Assembly (NCBI RefSeq): GCF_018734325.1
Contig: NZ_CP073754.1
Location: forward strand, 3,100,001 to 3,164,000
Length of the DNA: 64,000 nt
Source: Methylomonas paludis
GTDB taxonomy: Bacteria > Pseudomonadota > Gammaproteobacteria > Methylococcales > Methylomonadaceae
Direction of reading: 5' to 3'
The first letter of the stretch is position 1. Every line of letters begins with the position of its first letter. A program made the translations under genes and the position numbers. Positions 20,568 through 28,992 of the stretch are shown here, piece by piece. The notes under the pieces were generated by a model, which was given only the letters and a program-made list of their open reading frames with translations, was not told the DNA's origin and did not search any database.

Positions 20568-20634
20568 GCCACTTTTTAGCGATGCGGCTTTTTGGTGGCA
20601 CTAGCGTAGCAGTATTGCGGCCGCATGTTGATCT

Positions 20635-20661
20635 GGTGCATTACGCTAAAGGTAATGCACC
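20635..20661. repeat. 10-bp stem hairpin downstream of ispH
   Basis: GGTGCATTAC (20635-20644) and GTAATGCACC (20652-20661) pair perfectly around 7 bases. No T run follows. It lies 70 bases past ispH in a stretch (20568-20827) that otherwise holds only a 33-codon open frame from 20691, which I do not support as a gene. Confidence 0.5.
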
Positions 20662-20827
20662 GAACGCCCCTATCAATCAGAGAAAAACAATATGTGCAAA
20701 ACTATCAAACTTCATGAAAATTGGGTAGCTCGTGCCCTCCAGATCAACAATAATCAAGACGCTGACCTTACTATATTTAAAAGATTGCAATAGTAAACAA
20801 CCTTAACACTACTCTTCAAGCTAGAGC

Positions 20828-21069
20828 TCATATCGATTTTTCATCGGATCGAAAGTACAGCCCATAGGGAAATCGCCTTAGCTTTACTCTATGCACATCG
20901 GCCAGCATAAGGGAGGAAACGCAACGGGTATTCAGCTATACGCTCAAGCTGGAATTCAATCTCCGCTCTAAATTCCGCACCTAACCCCGTCTTTTCTTTC
21001 TCCTACCAGGTTCTGAGCTTCAATAATCTCAAGCCTGGCAGCGGGCATGAAGATAATACTTTTTATCAC
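20828..21069 (-). pseudogene. RelE/ParE-type toxin gene broken by two frameshifts
   Basis: Read across frames, the minus strand encodes a typical ParE/RelE toxin. It starts at a GTG overlapping the antitoxin stop (GTGA at 21069-21066) with IIFMPAARLEIIEAQ. After a frameshift near 21010 it continues TGLGAEFRAEIEFQLERIAE, and after another near 20895 DVHRVKLRRFPYGLYFRSD, ending at a TGA at 20828. The order and spacing of these blocks match the family, so this was a full toxin gene partnered with the preceding antitoxin. It can no longer make a complete toxin. Confidence 0.8.
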
Positions 21070-21266
21070 TGGGCGGCGCGTTCGATCAATTCGGCCTTTA
21101 ATTCTTCCCAGCTTACAGCGTGGGCACTATCTCTATTGAACGTTGCGATGCGGCGCTGGAGTTCCTGAAACTGCGGCATCGGCAAAGGCGTTTCAGCTTC
21201 ATTTAAACTATCCCAAAGCTCACTTATCAGGGCGAGGCGCTCCGGTGCGGTGGCGGGCGATGTCAT
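21066..21266 (-). CDS. addiction-module antitoxin (ParE/RelE partner type)
   Basis: A 66-residue protein of the putative addiction module component family: PERLALISELWDSLNEAE near the N-terminus and the family ending IATFNRDSAHAVSWEELKAELIERAA. These proteins neutralise a RelE/ParE toxin encoded directly downstream, and here the downstream toxin frame is broken. An in-frame TTG at 21290 with AGG upstream would add 8 residues; the ATG at 21266 fits the family better. It is now probably an orphan antitoxin. Confidence 0.75.
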   Translation of the reverse strand: MTSPATAPERLALISELWDSLNEAETPLPMPQFQELQRRIATFNRDSAHAVSWEELKAELIERAAQ

Positions 21267-21354
21267 CGTGAGTAAGCATGCTGATTGCAACGCCTATAAG
21301 ATTTTATCTTTTGAATTTTGCAAGTATTTTGCTCGAATAATATCAAGGTCACAT

Positions 21355-21450
21355 AGTAGTCGGCCAATCTTATTTTGACGGCTAGCTTGATTGGCTGCCG
21401 GGGTGTCCTGGCAGCCAATGGGTAAAGTTCATCCCTCAATATAACATTGG
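21355..21450. repeat. solo repeat end plus hairpin and 35-bp repeat
   Basis: Bases 21355-21381 (AGTAGTCGGCCAATC to TTTTGACGG) match the terminal repeat of the small elements at 26239 and 41865. A perfect 10-bp stem follows (21390-21399 / 21410-21419, 10-base loop), then 21416-21450, which matches 41821-41855 at about 30 of 35 bases. It looks like a partial or rearranged copy of the same repeat family. Confidence 0.6.
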
Positions 21451-21480
21451 TGTATCAATAGTTTAACTACAAACTAACAA

Positions 21481-22974
21481 CTACCGCAAATCTGCCAATA
21501 TTTTATCCCTGACCAACTGGCCGGACAAGGTCACCATCGGCATACCGCCGCCGGGATTGACACTGCCGCCGACAAAATACAGATTGCTGAATTTGCTACT
21601 GCGTTGCGGAGCCTTGAAACCAAGGTTTTTATAACGATCAGCCACTACACCGTAAATAGAGCCTTGATTGGAATAATAACGGGCCTGAATGTCATGAGGT
21701 GTCCAGTATTCTTCGGTGACGATATGTTTGCGCAGATCGGTTAAACCCATACGCTCCAGCTTGTCCAGCACCCGGTCACGAAAGGCCAGATAATCTGCCG
21801 GGCTGAGCGGTTGATCTGGATTAAGATGAGGAATATGCGGTAACACTTTAATAATTTCGCAATCCGGCGGGGCCTGGGTAGGATCAGTTTTGACCGGCGC
21901 CACCAGATAAATGGTCGGATCATCAGACAATCGACCACTGTGAAACACAGCATCAAAATGTTGTTTGGGTTGATCGGAATAAAAAAAGTTGTGATGCGCC
22001 AGTTGCGGATATAAGCGGTTCACGCCCAGATGCAACACCAGCCCGGAACAACTAGGGGCAAAGCGTTGCAGTTTTTTCAATTCGGCAGGAGTGGCCTGTA
22101 GTAACTCGCGCATAGCGGGTAAGACTTCCATATTGGACACCACGATATCCGCTGCCAGGTGTTGACCGTCCACAAGTCGAACGCCAGTGGCTCGGCCTGC
22201 GGCTGATTCAATCGCGGTGACTTCCGCATTCAGGCGTATCTGCACACCCAACTCCAACGCCAGTTTTTCCATCGCCTGGGCCATTCCGTACATACCGCCT
22301 TTGACATACCATAAACCATATTCAAACTGAATATACGGCAACAGATTCATCAAAGCTGGGGCGTCATAAGGCGAAGACCCCACATATTTGATGAAATAAT
22401 CCAATATTTCCACCAGTTTGGGGTTGGAAATAAACCGGCGCACGCCTTGATCCATACTGCGGAATACATCGAAACTGCGTAGACTGCGCAAGGGACCATA
22501 GAACCGCAACAGCTCCCAGATACTGTCCAGGCCTTGGGCAAAATAACCGACTTCGGTTTCTTGGCCTTGATGTTTGGCATAAGCCATAAACCGCTCAAAT
22601 TCGCCGACAGCTTCCGGCCCCAGTTTAAGCAGTTCCTGGCGCATGACTTCGGCATCGCCGCTTAAATCCAGGGTAGTACCGTCTTCAAAAAAATTCCGCC
22701 AGTGTGGTTCTACCTGCTGAATGCTGACGTAATCGTCCATATTACGCCCAGCACGGGTGAACAATTCTCTGAAGATATGCGGCATGGTCAGAATGGATGG
22801 TCCCAAATCGAAAGTAAAACCGTCTTTTTCCAGAATATTCAGTTTACCGCCGACTTTGTCGTTTTTTTCCAGCAGTTCTACCCTAAAACCCTCGGTCGCC
22901 AGAGAAATGGCGGCAGACAAACCACCCAACCCGCCGCCGACAATAACGATACGTTTATTTTGCTTATCACTCAT
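21481..22974 (-). CDS. crtP: C30 carotenoid oxidase (CrtP/CrtNb type)
   Basis: A 497-residue FAD-dependent carotenoid oxidase of the CrtN superfamily. It tracks staphylococcal CrtP closely: IVGGGLGGLSAAISLATEGF (FAD), FDLGPSILTMPHIF, FIKYVGSSPYDAPALMNLLP, MGLTDLRKHI and a C-terminal NLYFVGGSVNPGGGMPMVT. Such enzymes, called CrtNb in Methylomonas, oxidise terminal methyl groups of 4,4'-diapolycopene or diaponeurosporene to aldehydes. The ATG at 22974 lies 2 bases after the aldehyde dehydrogenase stop; a longer frame from 23022 would overlap that gene. Last gene of a three-gene operon. Confidence 0.9.
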   Translation of the reverse strand: MSDKQNKRIVIVGGGLGGLSAAISLATEGFRVELLEKNDKVGGKLNILEKDGFTFDLGPSILTMPHIFRELFTRAGRNMDDYVSIQQVEPHWRNFFEDGTTLDLSGDAEVMRQELLKLGPEAVGEFERFMAYAKHQGQETEVGYFAQGLDSIWELLRFYGPLRSLRSFDVFRSMDQGVRRFISNPKLVEILDYFIKYVGSSPYDAPALMNLLPYIQFEYGLWYVKGGMYGMAQAMEKLALELGVQIRLNAEVTAIESAAGRATGVRLVDGQHLAADIVVSNMEVLPAMRELLQATPAELKKLQRFAPSCSGLVLHLGVNRLYPQLAHHNFFYSDQPKQHFDAVFHSGRLSDDPTIYLVAPVKTDPTQAPPDCEIIKVLPHIPHLNPDQPLSPADYLAFRDRVLDKLERMGLTDLRKHIVTEEYWTPHDIQARYYSNQGSIYGVVADRYKNLGFKAPQRSSKFSNLYFVGGSVNPGGGMPMVTLSGQLVRDKILADLR

Positions 22975-22976
22975 GA

Positions 22977-24569
22977 CTAATAATCCCGCTTCCAAGGCAA
23001 CAATAATTTTAGATTCTGCCATGCTTGGACAATATTGATGGCCGAATATTCACGGAAAGCCAGTAAGACCCGCCAATTGCGACGGATACGCCGGTAAAGA
23101 GAGTCAGAGCCATAAACAAAATCCATAAAGCCCATTAACTGCCGATAGCTGCGTTCGGTATAGGGAAACCAGTTCGGCTCTCGGGCTATCCGGCTGCGAC
23201 TGATAAGACCCGACACCGGATAGCTGAACTGGCGCAAGCCTTCCGCACCATGATAACGGCCAAAACCGCTGTTCTTGACACCGCCAAACGGCAGACGCGG
23301 ATGACCGGCGTTTTTCAAAACATCGTTAATCACCCAATTACCTACCTGCAATTGTGCAGCAATGCGCTGGGCTTTGTGCAAATCCTGACTCCAGATACTG
23401 ACGTTCAAACCAAACTCGCTATCATTAGCCAGATTAACCACCTCATTTTCTGTCTGAAAAGCCATTACCGGCAAAAAAGGCGCAAAACTTTCCTCACGCA
23501 TAATAAGCATGTCATGGCTGACATCCCACAATACCACCGGTCTGATGAAATTGCCGTCGCCCAGCAAGGGCCCAGAGGCTTTGGCTCCTTTTGCCAGCGC
23601 ATCCTGATAATGCGCTTCGATCACCGCAAATTGGGCAGGTGAGCTGATCGCACCCAAATCAGCCTGTGTGCCTTCCCCGACCTTAAGTTTGCTTACACCA
23701 GCCAGTAACATGGCCAGAAATTCGGCATAACAGGTCTGTTCGACATATAAACGCTCTGTGGAAATGCACACCTGCCCGCTGTTGCTGAACGCACCGTATA
23801 AAGCGGCATCACAGGCCCGTAGCAAATAAGCATCGGCAAACACCAACATGGCATCTTTGCCACCCATTTCCAGCAGTACCGGTAGCGGATGCGTCGCGGC
23901 ACGCCGCATCACTTCGCGCCCAGTGGCCAAACTACCGGTAAAACAGACCAAATCCGGCCCGGCATCAATTAATTGGGCCCCACACTCACCGGCACCTACC
24001 GCCCACTGCACCAGCCCATTCGGCAAATCCAGGCGAGCCAACAAATCTATAATCAGCTGTCCTATCGGTAAGCTCAATTCGGACACTTTCAAAATCACCG
24101 CATTACCGGCAAACAATGCTGTCAGCAAGGGAACAAGCGATAACTGAAACGGAAAATTCCACGGCGAAATGACTGCTACCACGCCATAAGGCCGCCAGCT
24201 AAACCCAGCAGTCGCACCCGGATAAGCAAATGGCGAAGTAAACACCGGTTGATAACTTAAAATCTGCGCAGCGTGTTTTTCATAATAACGCAACAAATCC
24301 AGTACCGGAAAAATCTCACCCAATAAGGCTTCAGTTGCTACCTTGCCGGTAGTTTGCATAATAATAGTGCAAATTGCCTTACTTTCAGCCAGCAAAATCG
24401 GCCGCAAACCTGACAGTATTTTGGCCCGTTTCGCCACTGGATATTGCGTCCAAATCTGAGCGGCGCTGCGTGCGGCCAATAGTTGAAGCTGGATGGTCTG
24501 CTCCGTGCTGCCGACAAAACTGCCGAGCAGCTTGCCGTCAAGCGGCGAAACTGCCTGTATTTCTACCAT
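22977..24569 (-). CDS. ald: carotenoid aldehyde dehydrogenase
   Basis: A 530-residue NAD(P)-dependent aldehyde dehydrogenase. It shows SPWNFPFQLSLVPLL near residue 134, the catalytic Glu in LLEMGGKDAMLV near 233, and the catalytic Cys in SNSGQVCISTERLYV near 270. Lying between crtN and crtP on the same strand with 2-base gaps, it most likely oxidises the C30 dialdehyde to the carboxylic acid, as proposed for the equivalent Methylomonas gene. The last 70 residues form an extra C-terminal tail with a WRVLLAFREYSAINIVQAW helix that could touch the membrane. Confidence 0.92.
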   Translation of the reverse strand: MVEIQAVSPLDGKLLGSFVGSTEQTIQLQLLAARSAAQIWTQYPVAKRAKILSGLRPILLAESKAICTIIMQTTGKVATEALLGEIFPVLDLLRYYEKHAAQILSYQPVFTSPFAYPGATAGFSWRPYGVVAVISPWNFPFQLSLVPLLTALFAGNAVILKVSELSLPIGQLIIDLLARLDLPNGLVQWAVGAGECGAQLIDAGPDLVCFTGSLATGREVMRRAATHPLPVLLEMGGKDAMLVFADAYLLRACDAALYGAFSNSGQVCISTERLYVEQTCYAEFLAMLLAGVSKLKVGEGTQADLGAISSPAQFAVIEAHYQDALAKGAKASGPLLGDGNFIRPVVLWDVSHDMLIMREESFAPFLPVMAFQTENEVVNLANDSEFGLNVSIWSQDLHKAQRIAAQLQVGNWVINDVLKNAGHPRLPFGGVKNSGFGRYHGAEGLRQFSYPVSGLISRSRIAREPNWFPYTERSYRQLMGFMDFVYGSDSLYRRIRRNWRVLLAFREYSAINIVQAWQNLKLLLPWKRDY

Positions 24570-24571
24570 GA

Positions 24572-26107
24572 TTAGGCCTTATTGGTTTTCAGCCAAGTGC
24601 TTTTTTTGATGTCCTGAAACGACACCTGATATTTTTTACTGATTAAATTGGCAGACAATCGCGCTGACTCGTATATTGTCGGCAAACCACTGCCGGGATG
24701 AGTACCACCGCCAACCAGATAGCAGTTTTGTAATTCCTCAAAGCGGTTACGTGGTCGCCAATACAACATTTGACTGAATTTATGCGACAGGCTGAAGGTA
24801 GCACCTTTGTAGACGTTTTCCTCGCTTTCCCAGGTTTGCGGAGTAATAATTTTTTCGGTTTCGATATGCTCACGAATATCCTTCAAACCCAGACGTTCGC
24901 CAAGCGTATCCAATACTTGTTCGCGCACGCTGCTGCAATGTGTTTGCCAGTCCACACCACTATCGTTATTGGGCATAGGCACCAGCACATATAAAGCCGA
25001 TTTTCCGGCAGGCGCCAAACCTGGGTCGCTTAGCGAAGCATTTTGCACATAAAACGAAAAATCCGCGCTCAACTGCTTATTATTGAAAATATTGCGGATA
25101 TTGGTATGATAATCTTTAGCAAAGACAATGGTGTGATGCGGCAGATCGTAAAGCTTATCCAAGCCCAGATAAAGCATAAATGTAGAACAGGAGTATTCCA
25201 GTTTCTGCAGCCCTTGCTGATTGTATTTGCGTAACACACCCGGCTCTACCAGATGGCTCATGGCATAGGCAAAATCGGCATTCACGATCACTTCATCCGC
25301 TAAAACCTCGCTACCATCGGCAAGTTTGACACCTTTGACGGCACCATCCTGAATAACCAGAGATTGGACACTAGTGCTGGTATGGATGGTACCACCTTCT
25401 TCTGCAATCACCTTGGCCATTGCCGCAGCAATCCGGTTCAGGCCGCCGGCCACATGATAAATACCGTATTCATGCTCTAGATAAGGCAGCATGGTAAACA
25501 GCGCCGGACAATCCCAGGGTGACATGCCCAAATATTTGGACTGAAAACAAAATGCCAAGCGCATTTTCTCGGCATGAAAATATTGACCCAGATTGGCAAA
25601 CACACTTTTAGGAAACGCCAACCAGGGCAAAGCCCGGATTAAATCCCAGGACAAAAACGCAGATAGTGCCGAGTAATCCCGAGTAATGCAGGCATACAAG
25701 CGGGTAAAGCGCTGCCGCTCTTTAACCATAAACCGCTCATAACCATCCCCCCCCTCAGAAAAAACCCGGTTTAGTTCGGCACGCATTCGCTCACGATCAG
25801 AGAATACCGACAACTCCTGATCGGCATACACTAGCCGGTACATGGGCGCCAAGGGCAAGAACTCCAGATAGTCTTCACTGCGTCTGCCACAGAGACTGAA
25901 CATTTCATCCAGTACCCCCTTCATAAGTAAAAAAGTCGGCCCGGTATCAAAGCAAAAATCACCCAGCCGGATAGCCCGGTTCCGCCCGCCAACTTCGGCA
26001 TGATTTTCAAAAATGCTGACCTTAAAACCGCGTCGGCTTAACAGCATACCCGCCCCTAAACCACCGGGTCCCGCGCCTATAATGATAATATGTTTGGTAC
26101 TGGGCAT
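24572..26107 (-). CDS. crtN: diapophytoene/squalene desaturase
   Basis: A 511-residue desaturase of the CrtN family. It has the FAD site IIIGAGPGGLGAGMLLSRRGF, FDTGPTFLLMKGVLDEMF, a middle block close to staphylococcal CrtN (LEYSCSTFMLYLGLDKLYDL, ALYVLVPMPNNDSGVDW), and a C-terminal VGGGTHPGSGLPTIYESA. It would introduce conjugated double bases pairs of the C30 backbone to give 4,4'-diapolycopene; in Methylomonas the C30 substrate has been linked to squalene. No crtM or squalene synthase lies in the window. First gene of crtN-ald-crtP. Confidence 0.92.
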   Translation of the reverse strand: MPSTKHIIIIGAGPGGLGAGMLLSRRGFKVSIFENHAEVGGRNRAIRLGDFCFDTGPTFLLMKGVLDEMFSLCGRRSEDYLEFLPLAPMYRLVYADQELSVFSDRERMRAELNRVFSEGGDGYERFMVKERQRFTRLYACITRDYSALSAFLSWDLIRALPWLAFPKSVFANLGQYFHAEKMRLAFCFQSKYLGMSPWDCPALFTMLPYLEHEYGIYHVAGGLNRIAAAMAKVIAEEGGTIHTSTSVQSLVIQDGAVKGVKLADGSEVLADEVIVNADFAYAMSHLVEPGVLRKYNQQGLQKLEYSCSTFMLYLGLDKLYDLPHHTIVFAKDYHTNIRNIFNNKQLSADFSFYVQNASLSDPGLAPAGKSALYVLVPMPNNDSGVDWQTHCSSVREQVLDTLGERLGLKDIREHIETEKIITPQTWESEENVYKGATFSLSHKFSQMLYWRPRNRFEELQNCYLVGGGTHPGSGLPTIYESARLSANLISKKYQVSFQDIKKSTWLKTNKA

Positions 26108-26719
26108 GATAAGAGGATAATCTATTGATTTTAATGCTTTTATTATTTAATTACTTCCACTGTCGCTGACTTGAATATCCACTATAGACCAATCCACCAG
26201 CGACTTACCGAGCAAATCTGTCCAATGGCTACTAAGCTAGTGGTTGACCAACATTACTTTGACGGCAGCACCAGAGGATGTGCCGACTCTGAAGGCGCAT
26301 CGTGCGCGAGTGATGCGCATCCTACCAATTATCCGTCAAAATAAGATTGGTCGACGACTGGAATTGTAAACACTAGGTGACAGACAATTCGTTTTGAATA
26401 ATCCCACAAAACCGGCCAAACCGCAAAACAAGCATTGTTAAAGCCAAACAGCATAGCTTGTAACTCTAGCAAAGGAGATTCGGTGCGCGTCTGACTTCAG
26501 TCTAGCCCTGCCACTTTCTCTTCCACACCACGCCTAAACAAGGCTTTATATCGAATAATTATCAAAATATACCAATAATTTAATAAAAAAATGCTAAATG
26601 CCACTAAACTAGCTGATATTTATTAATTAAACGTAGTTTTATAATTAATTTTGATTGTATAGTTTAGATAACCGCAATAAAATCTTAACCCTGTCTACAA
26701 CTACACAATAAAAATTACT
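26108..26719. other. 612-base gap upstream of the carotenoid operon
   Basis: Shared upstream region of crtN (minus) and the Cys/His-rich lipoprotein (plus). It holds the small inverted-repeat element at 26239-26359 and AT-rich sequence from 26560 to 26700 that probably includes promoters; I cannot place a convincing -35/-10 pair. No coding frame is supported. Confidence 0.6.
26239..26359. mobile_element. MITE-like element, copy 1 (121 bp)
   Basis: Ends AGTGGTTGACCAACATT and (complement) AGTCGTCGACCAATCTT form imperfect terminal inverted repeats of 27 bp (about 22 matching), both running into TTTGACGG. The inverted copy at 41865-41967 shares both ends and an internal block (GTGCCGACTCTG then GCGCATCGT). 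No coding capacity. This fits a non-autonomous miniature transposon; no clear target duplication is visible. Confidence 0.7.
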
Positions 26720-27292
26720 ATGAAAATACATAAATTACTGATTGCCATTGCTTTGCCAACATTGCTGGCTCTGTCAGGTTGCGAAACCGCACCTGTCAGC
26801 GAACCGGTTGTAGAACCCACCGCAGCCAGCACTCCATCCACGCCTACTGAGCAAACTGCAGCTGTTGCTCCAAAGACCGAAATCCCAACACCAACTGAAC
26901 ACTGTGCCAAACACCACCAAGCCGAGGACGGCGGCCATGATTGCATCAAACATTGCGCTACCCACAAGGGTAAAAAAGGCAAGGTGTGTCTGAAACATTG
27001 TGAGCACAAAGCAGTTGCAGAACATGACTGCGCCAGCCATTGTGCCGAGCATCCTGGCCAAAAAGATCAGGTTTGTGCCCAACATTGCTCTGAAGAAACT
27101 ACCGCCAAAGCACACGCTTGCGGCGCTGAACACTGTGCGCATCATGAAGCCGAAGCCGCAAGTCATTGCAAACCCAGCCATTGCGCCAAACACACAGGCG
27201 GTGCTGCTCACCAATGCGGAACCGAACACTGCAAAAAACATGGCGGTGAAATGGCTGAATGCTGCGGCGCTGCTGAAAACAAATGCGAATAG
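26720..27292 (+). CDS. Cys/His-rich repeat lipoprotein, probable metal binder
   Basis: A 190-residue predicted lipoprotein: signal peptide MKIHKLLIAIALPTLLALSGC with the lipidated Cys at 21, a Pro/Thr/Ala-rich linker to about residue 60, then a domain packed with about 18 Cys and 22 His in repeated units of the form C-x2-HC-x2-H (HDCIKHCATH, VCLKHCEH, HDCASHCAEH, VCAQHCSE, HQCGTEHCKKH). The pattern strongly suggests binding of soft metals such as copper or zinc at the outer membrane or periplasm. I know no named family. It is monocistronic, ending at a good terminator. Confidence 0.8.
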   Translation: MKIHKLLIAIALPTLLALSGCETAPVSEPVVEPTAASTPSTPTEQTAAVAPKTEIPTPTEHCAKHHQAEDGGHDCIKHCATHKGKKGKVCLKHCEHKAVAEHDCASHCAEHPGQKDQVCAQHCSEETTAKAHACGAEHCAHHEAEAASHCKPSHCAKHTGGAAHQCGTEHCKKHGGEMAECCGAAENKCE

Positions 27293-27709
27293 TAATTCTG
27301 AACAATCAGAAACTTTACTTAGCATAACAGACTGAAAATCTGCCAGACTAAGGGTACTGTGTGGGCATCCTGCTCAGTACCCATTTTTATTTGCACAACA
27401 TCTGATACTGAAAAGCCTAAGTGTTGCTCTATCTCCGCTCTGCCTAGCTGATCTTTTTTGTCTGTCAGCTTAACAACAATCTCCCTGATTTTGTTTGCCT
27501 AAATTCATGCCACTGCCGGCAAAATGCTACTGATGGGCATCAACATTAATTTCCCTCGCCAGCTTTACAGAAATTTATCCTTACCATTCAACTAGTTGAT
27601 ACAGCCTTGCCAAAATGGTTATTTTCTTGGCATTCCGTGGCTCAGACTGGCATCAAACTTGATACAAAATCATTAATTCTGTAGGTAACCTAACCCTAAA
27701 CTAAATATT
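27293..27709. other. 417-base gap after the lipoprotein
   Basis: Contains the rho-independent terminator at 27352-27390. The remaining 320 bases up to the ApaH-like gene carry no frame I can support and presumably hold that gene's promoter, which I could not place with confidence. Confidence 0.6.
27352..27390 (+). terminator. rho-independent terminator of the lipoprotein gene
   Basis: Stem GGGTACTG (27352-27359) and CAGTACCC (27375-27382), followed by ATTTTTATTT. It lies 60 bases past the lipoprotein stop. Confidence 0.8.
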
Positions 27710-28504
27710 ATGCCGATATACGCCATAAGCAGTGTAAAAGGCGACTATGCCTCGCTAGTGGGCTTGCTTGATAAAATCAACTTCAATCCTGAACTGGATT
27801 ACTTGTGGTTTTGTGGAAACCTGATCAATACCGGGCCAGACTCACTGGAGATACTACGATTTGTGAAGAATCTGGGCAAACAGGCCATTACGATTTTAGG
27901 CCCTCAAGAATTACGTTTATTAAGCATAGCCAGCGGTTTTTTATCTGCAGATGCTGCCGATACCTTCAGTGAAATCCTGACTGCGCCAGATCGGGATGCA
28001 CTATTAAAGTGGTTACGGCAAAGAGCCCTAATCCATCACGATGCCAAACTTAACTTTACACTGACACATGCCGGCATTCCAGGAGCATGGACCCTCAGCC
28101 AAGCCTTGACCTTTGCCTATGAAGTGGAATCAGTGCTTTCCGGCAGCAATTTTGCCAGTTTTCTGGAAAACAGACGTCAGGATCAAACCGGCTGGCATGC
28201 CAAGCTTAGAGGCTGGAAACGTCTGAACTTCATTACCAACGCCTATACCCTGATGAAATATTGCCAACAAAACGGCAAACTGGACTTCAGTGCCACAGGC
28301 CCTCTCCACAAGCAGCCGGTCGGTTTAAGGCCATGGTATAGGCAAACGGAGCGGCAGACCAGCCATTTGCAAATTATTTTTGCTGATGAAGCCAATTTTA
28401 ACGATACACATTATCCAGGCATTTATCCCTTACCGGCACACGGCAAACCAGCGGCTTTGAAATTGTCTGCCATGCCAACCCTCATCTTTGCCGACCAGGA
28501 GTAG
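27710..28504 (+). CDS. ApaH-like protein lacking the phosphatase motifs
   Basis: A 264-residue protein clearly homologous to diadenosine tetraphosphatase ApaH over its whole length (LLDKINFNPELDYLWFCG, SLEILRFVKNLG, WLRQRALIHHDAKL, RLNFITNAYTLMKYC, LRPWY). The catalytic blocks are replaced: GDxHGC is SSVKGD, GDLVxRGP is GNLINTGP, GNHD is GPQE, and the late GHW is lost (FADEANFN). Only the HAG histidine remains. Hydrolysis of Ap4A is therefore unlikely; a regulatory or nucleotide-binding role is conceivable. It is followed after 2 bases by an unknown gene. Confidence 0.88.
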   Translation: MPIYAISSVKGDYASLVGLLDKINFNPELDYLWFCGNLINTGPDSLEILRFVKNLGKQAITILGPQELRLLSIASGFLSADAADTFSEILTAPDRDALLKWLRQRALIHHDAKLNFTLTHAGIPGAWTLSQALTFAYEVESVLSGSNFASFLENRRQDQTGWHAKLRGWKRLNFITNAYTLMKYCQQNGKLDFSATGPLHKQPVGLRPWYRQTERQTSHLQIIFADEANFNDTHYPGIYPLPAHGKPAALKLSAMPTLIFADQE

Positions 28505-28506
28505 AA

Positions 28507-28983
28507 ATGCCCCATCAAACTATCAACAACGCTGCACTTGCCGGGTTTAACGACTATCTGGCCAAAGCTAAACTCAGCATGAAACATCAGTATCAACAGC
28601 AACTGGCTGCGGATTTATCCAGTCAGCAATGGCAAAACTGTTTTCAGCGTAATGTGTTATTGGTATTAGCTCAGAGTTATGATCAGGCCTTGGCTCAGTT
28701 AATCAGCCTAAACTTTGACAGCAGCCTTACCCCAGTCAATCGGGGTTATTCTGAATTAACTCGACAAGTGCTGGCTACATTTGACGGTTTTGTTGATGAA
28801 TTTTTACTATTTGTGGTCGACAAGCATCGCACCTCTTGCGCACTCTCCAATTTCCCGGATGAACATAAGCCGGACAAAGCCTATGTCAATGCCGTTAAAC
28901 GCGACATAGCCGAACTTTGGCAAAGTTTTGCCTTAACCGCCAACGCTTACCTGCTGGAATGCCGGCCAGAGCATCGCCATTAA
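28507..28983 (+). CDS. hypothetical protein coupled to the ApaH-like gene
   Basis: A 158-residue soluble, mostly helical protein, rich in Gln and Ala at its N-terminus (KLSMKHQYQQQLAADLSSQQ) and with a hydrophobic-acidic middle (LATFDGFVDEFLLFVVDKHR). I see no signal peptide, membrane segment or known motif. The start lies 2 bases after the ApaH-like stop, so the two proteins are probably made together and may interact. Function unknown. Confidence 0.7.
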   Translation: MPHQTINNAALAGFNDYLAKAKLSMKHQYQQQLAADLSSQQWQNCFQRNVLLVLAQSYDQALAQLISLNFDSSLTPVNRGYSELTRQVLATFDGFVDEFLLFVVDKHRTSCALSNFPDEHKPDKAYVNAVKRDIAELWQSFALTANAYLLECRPEHRH

Positions 28984-28992
28984 ACCGGGATA

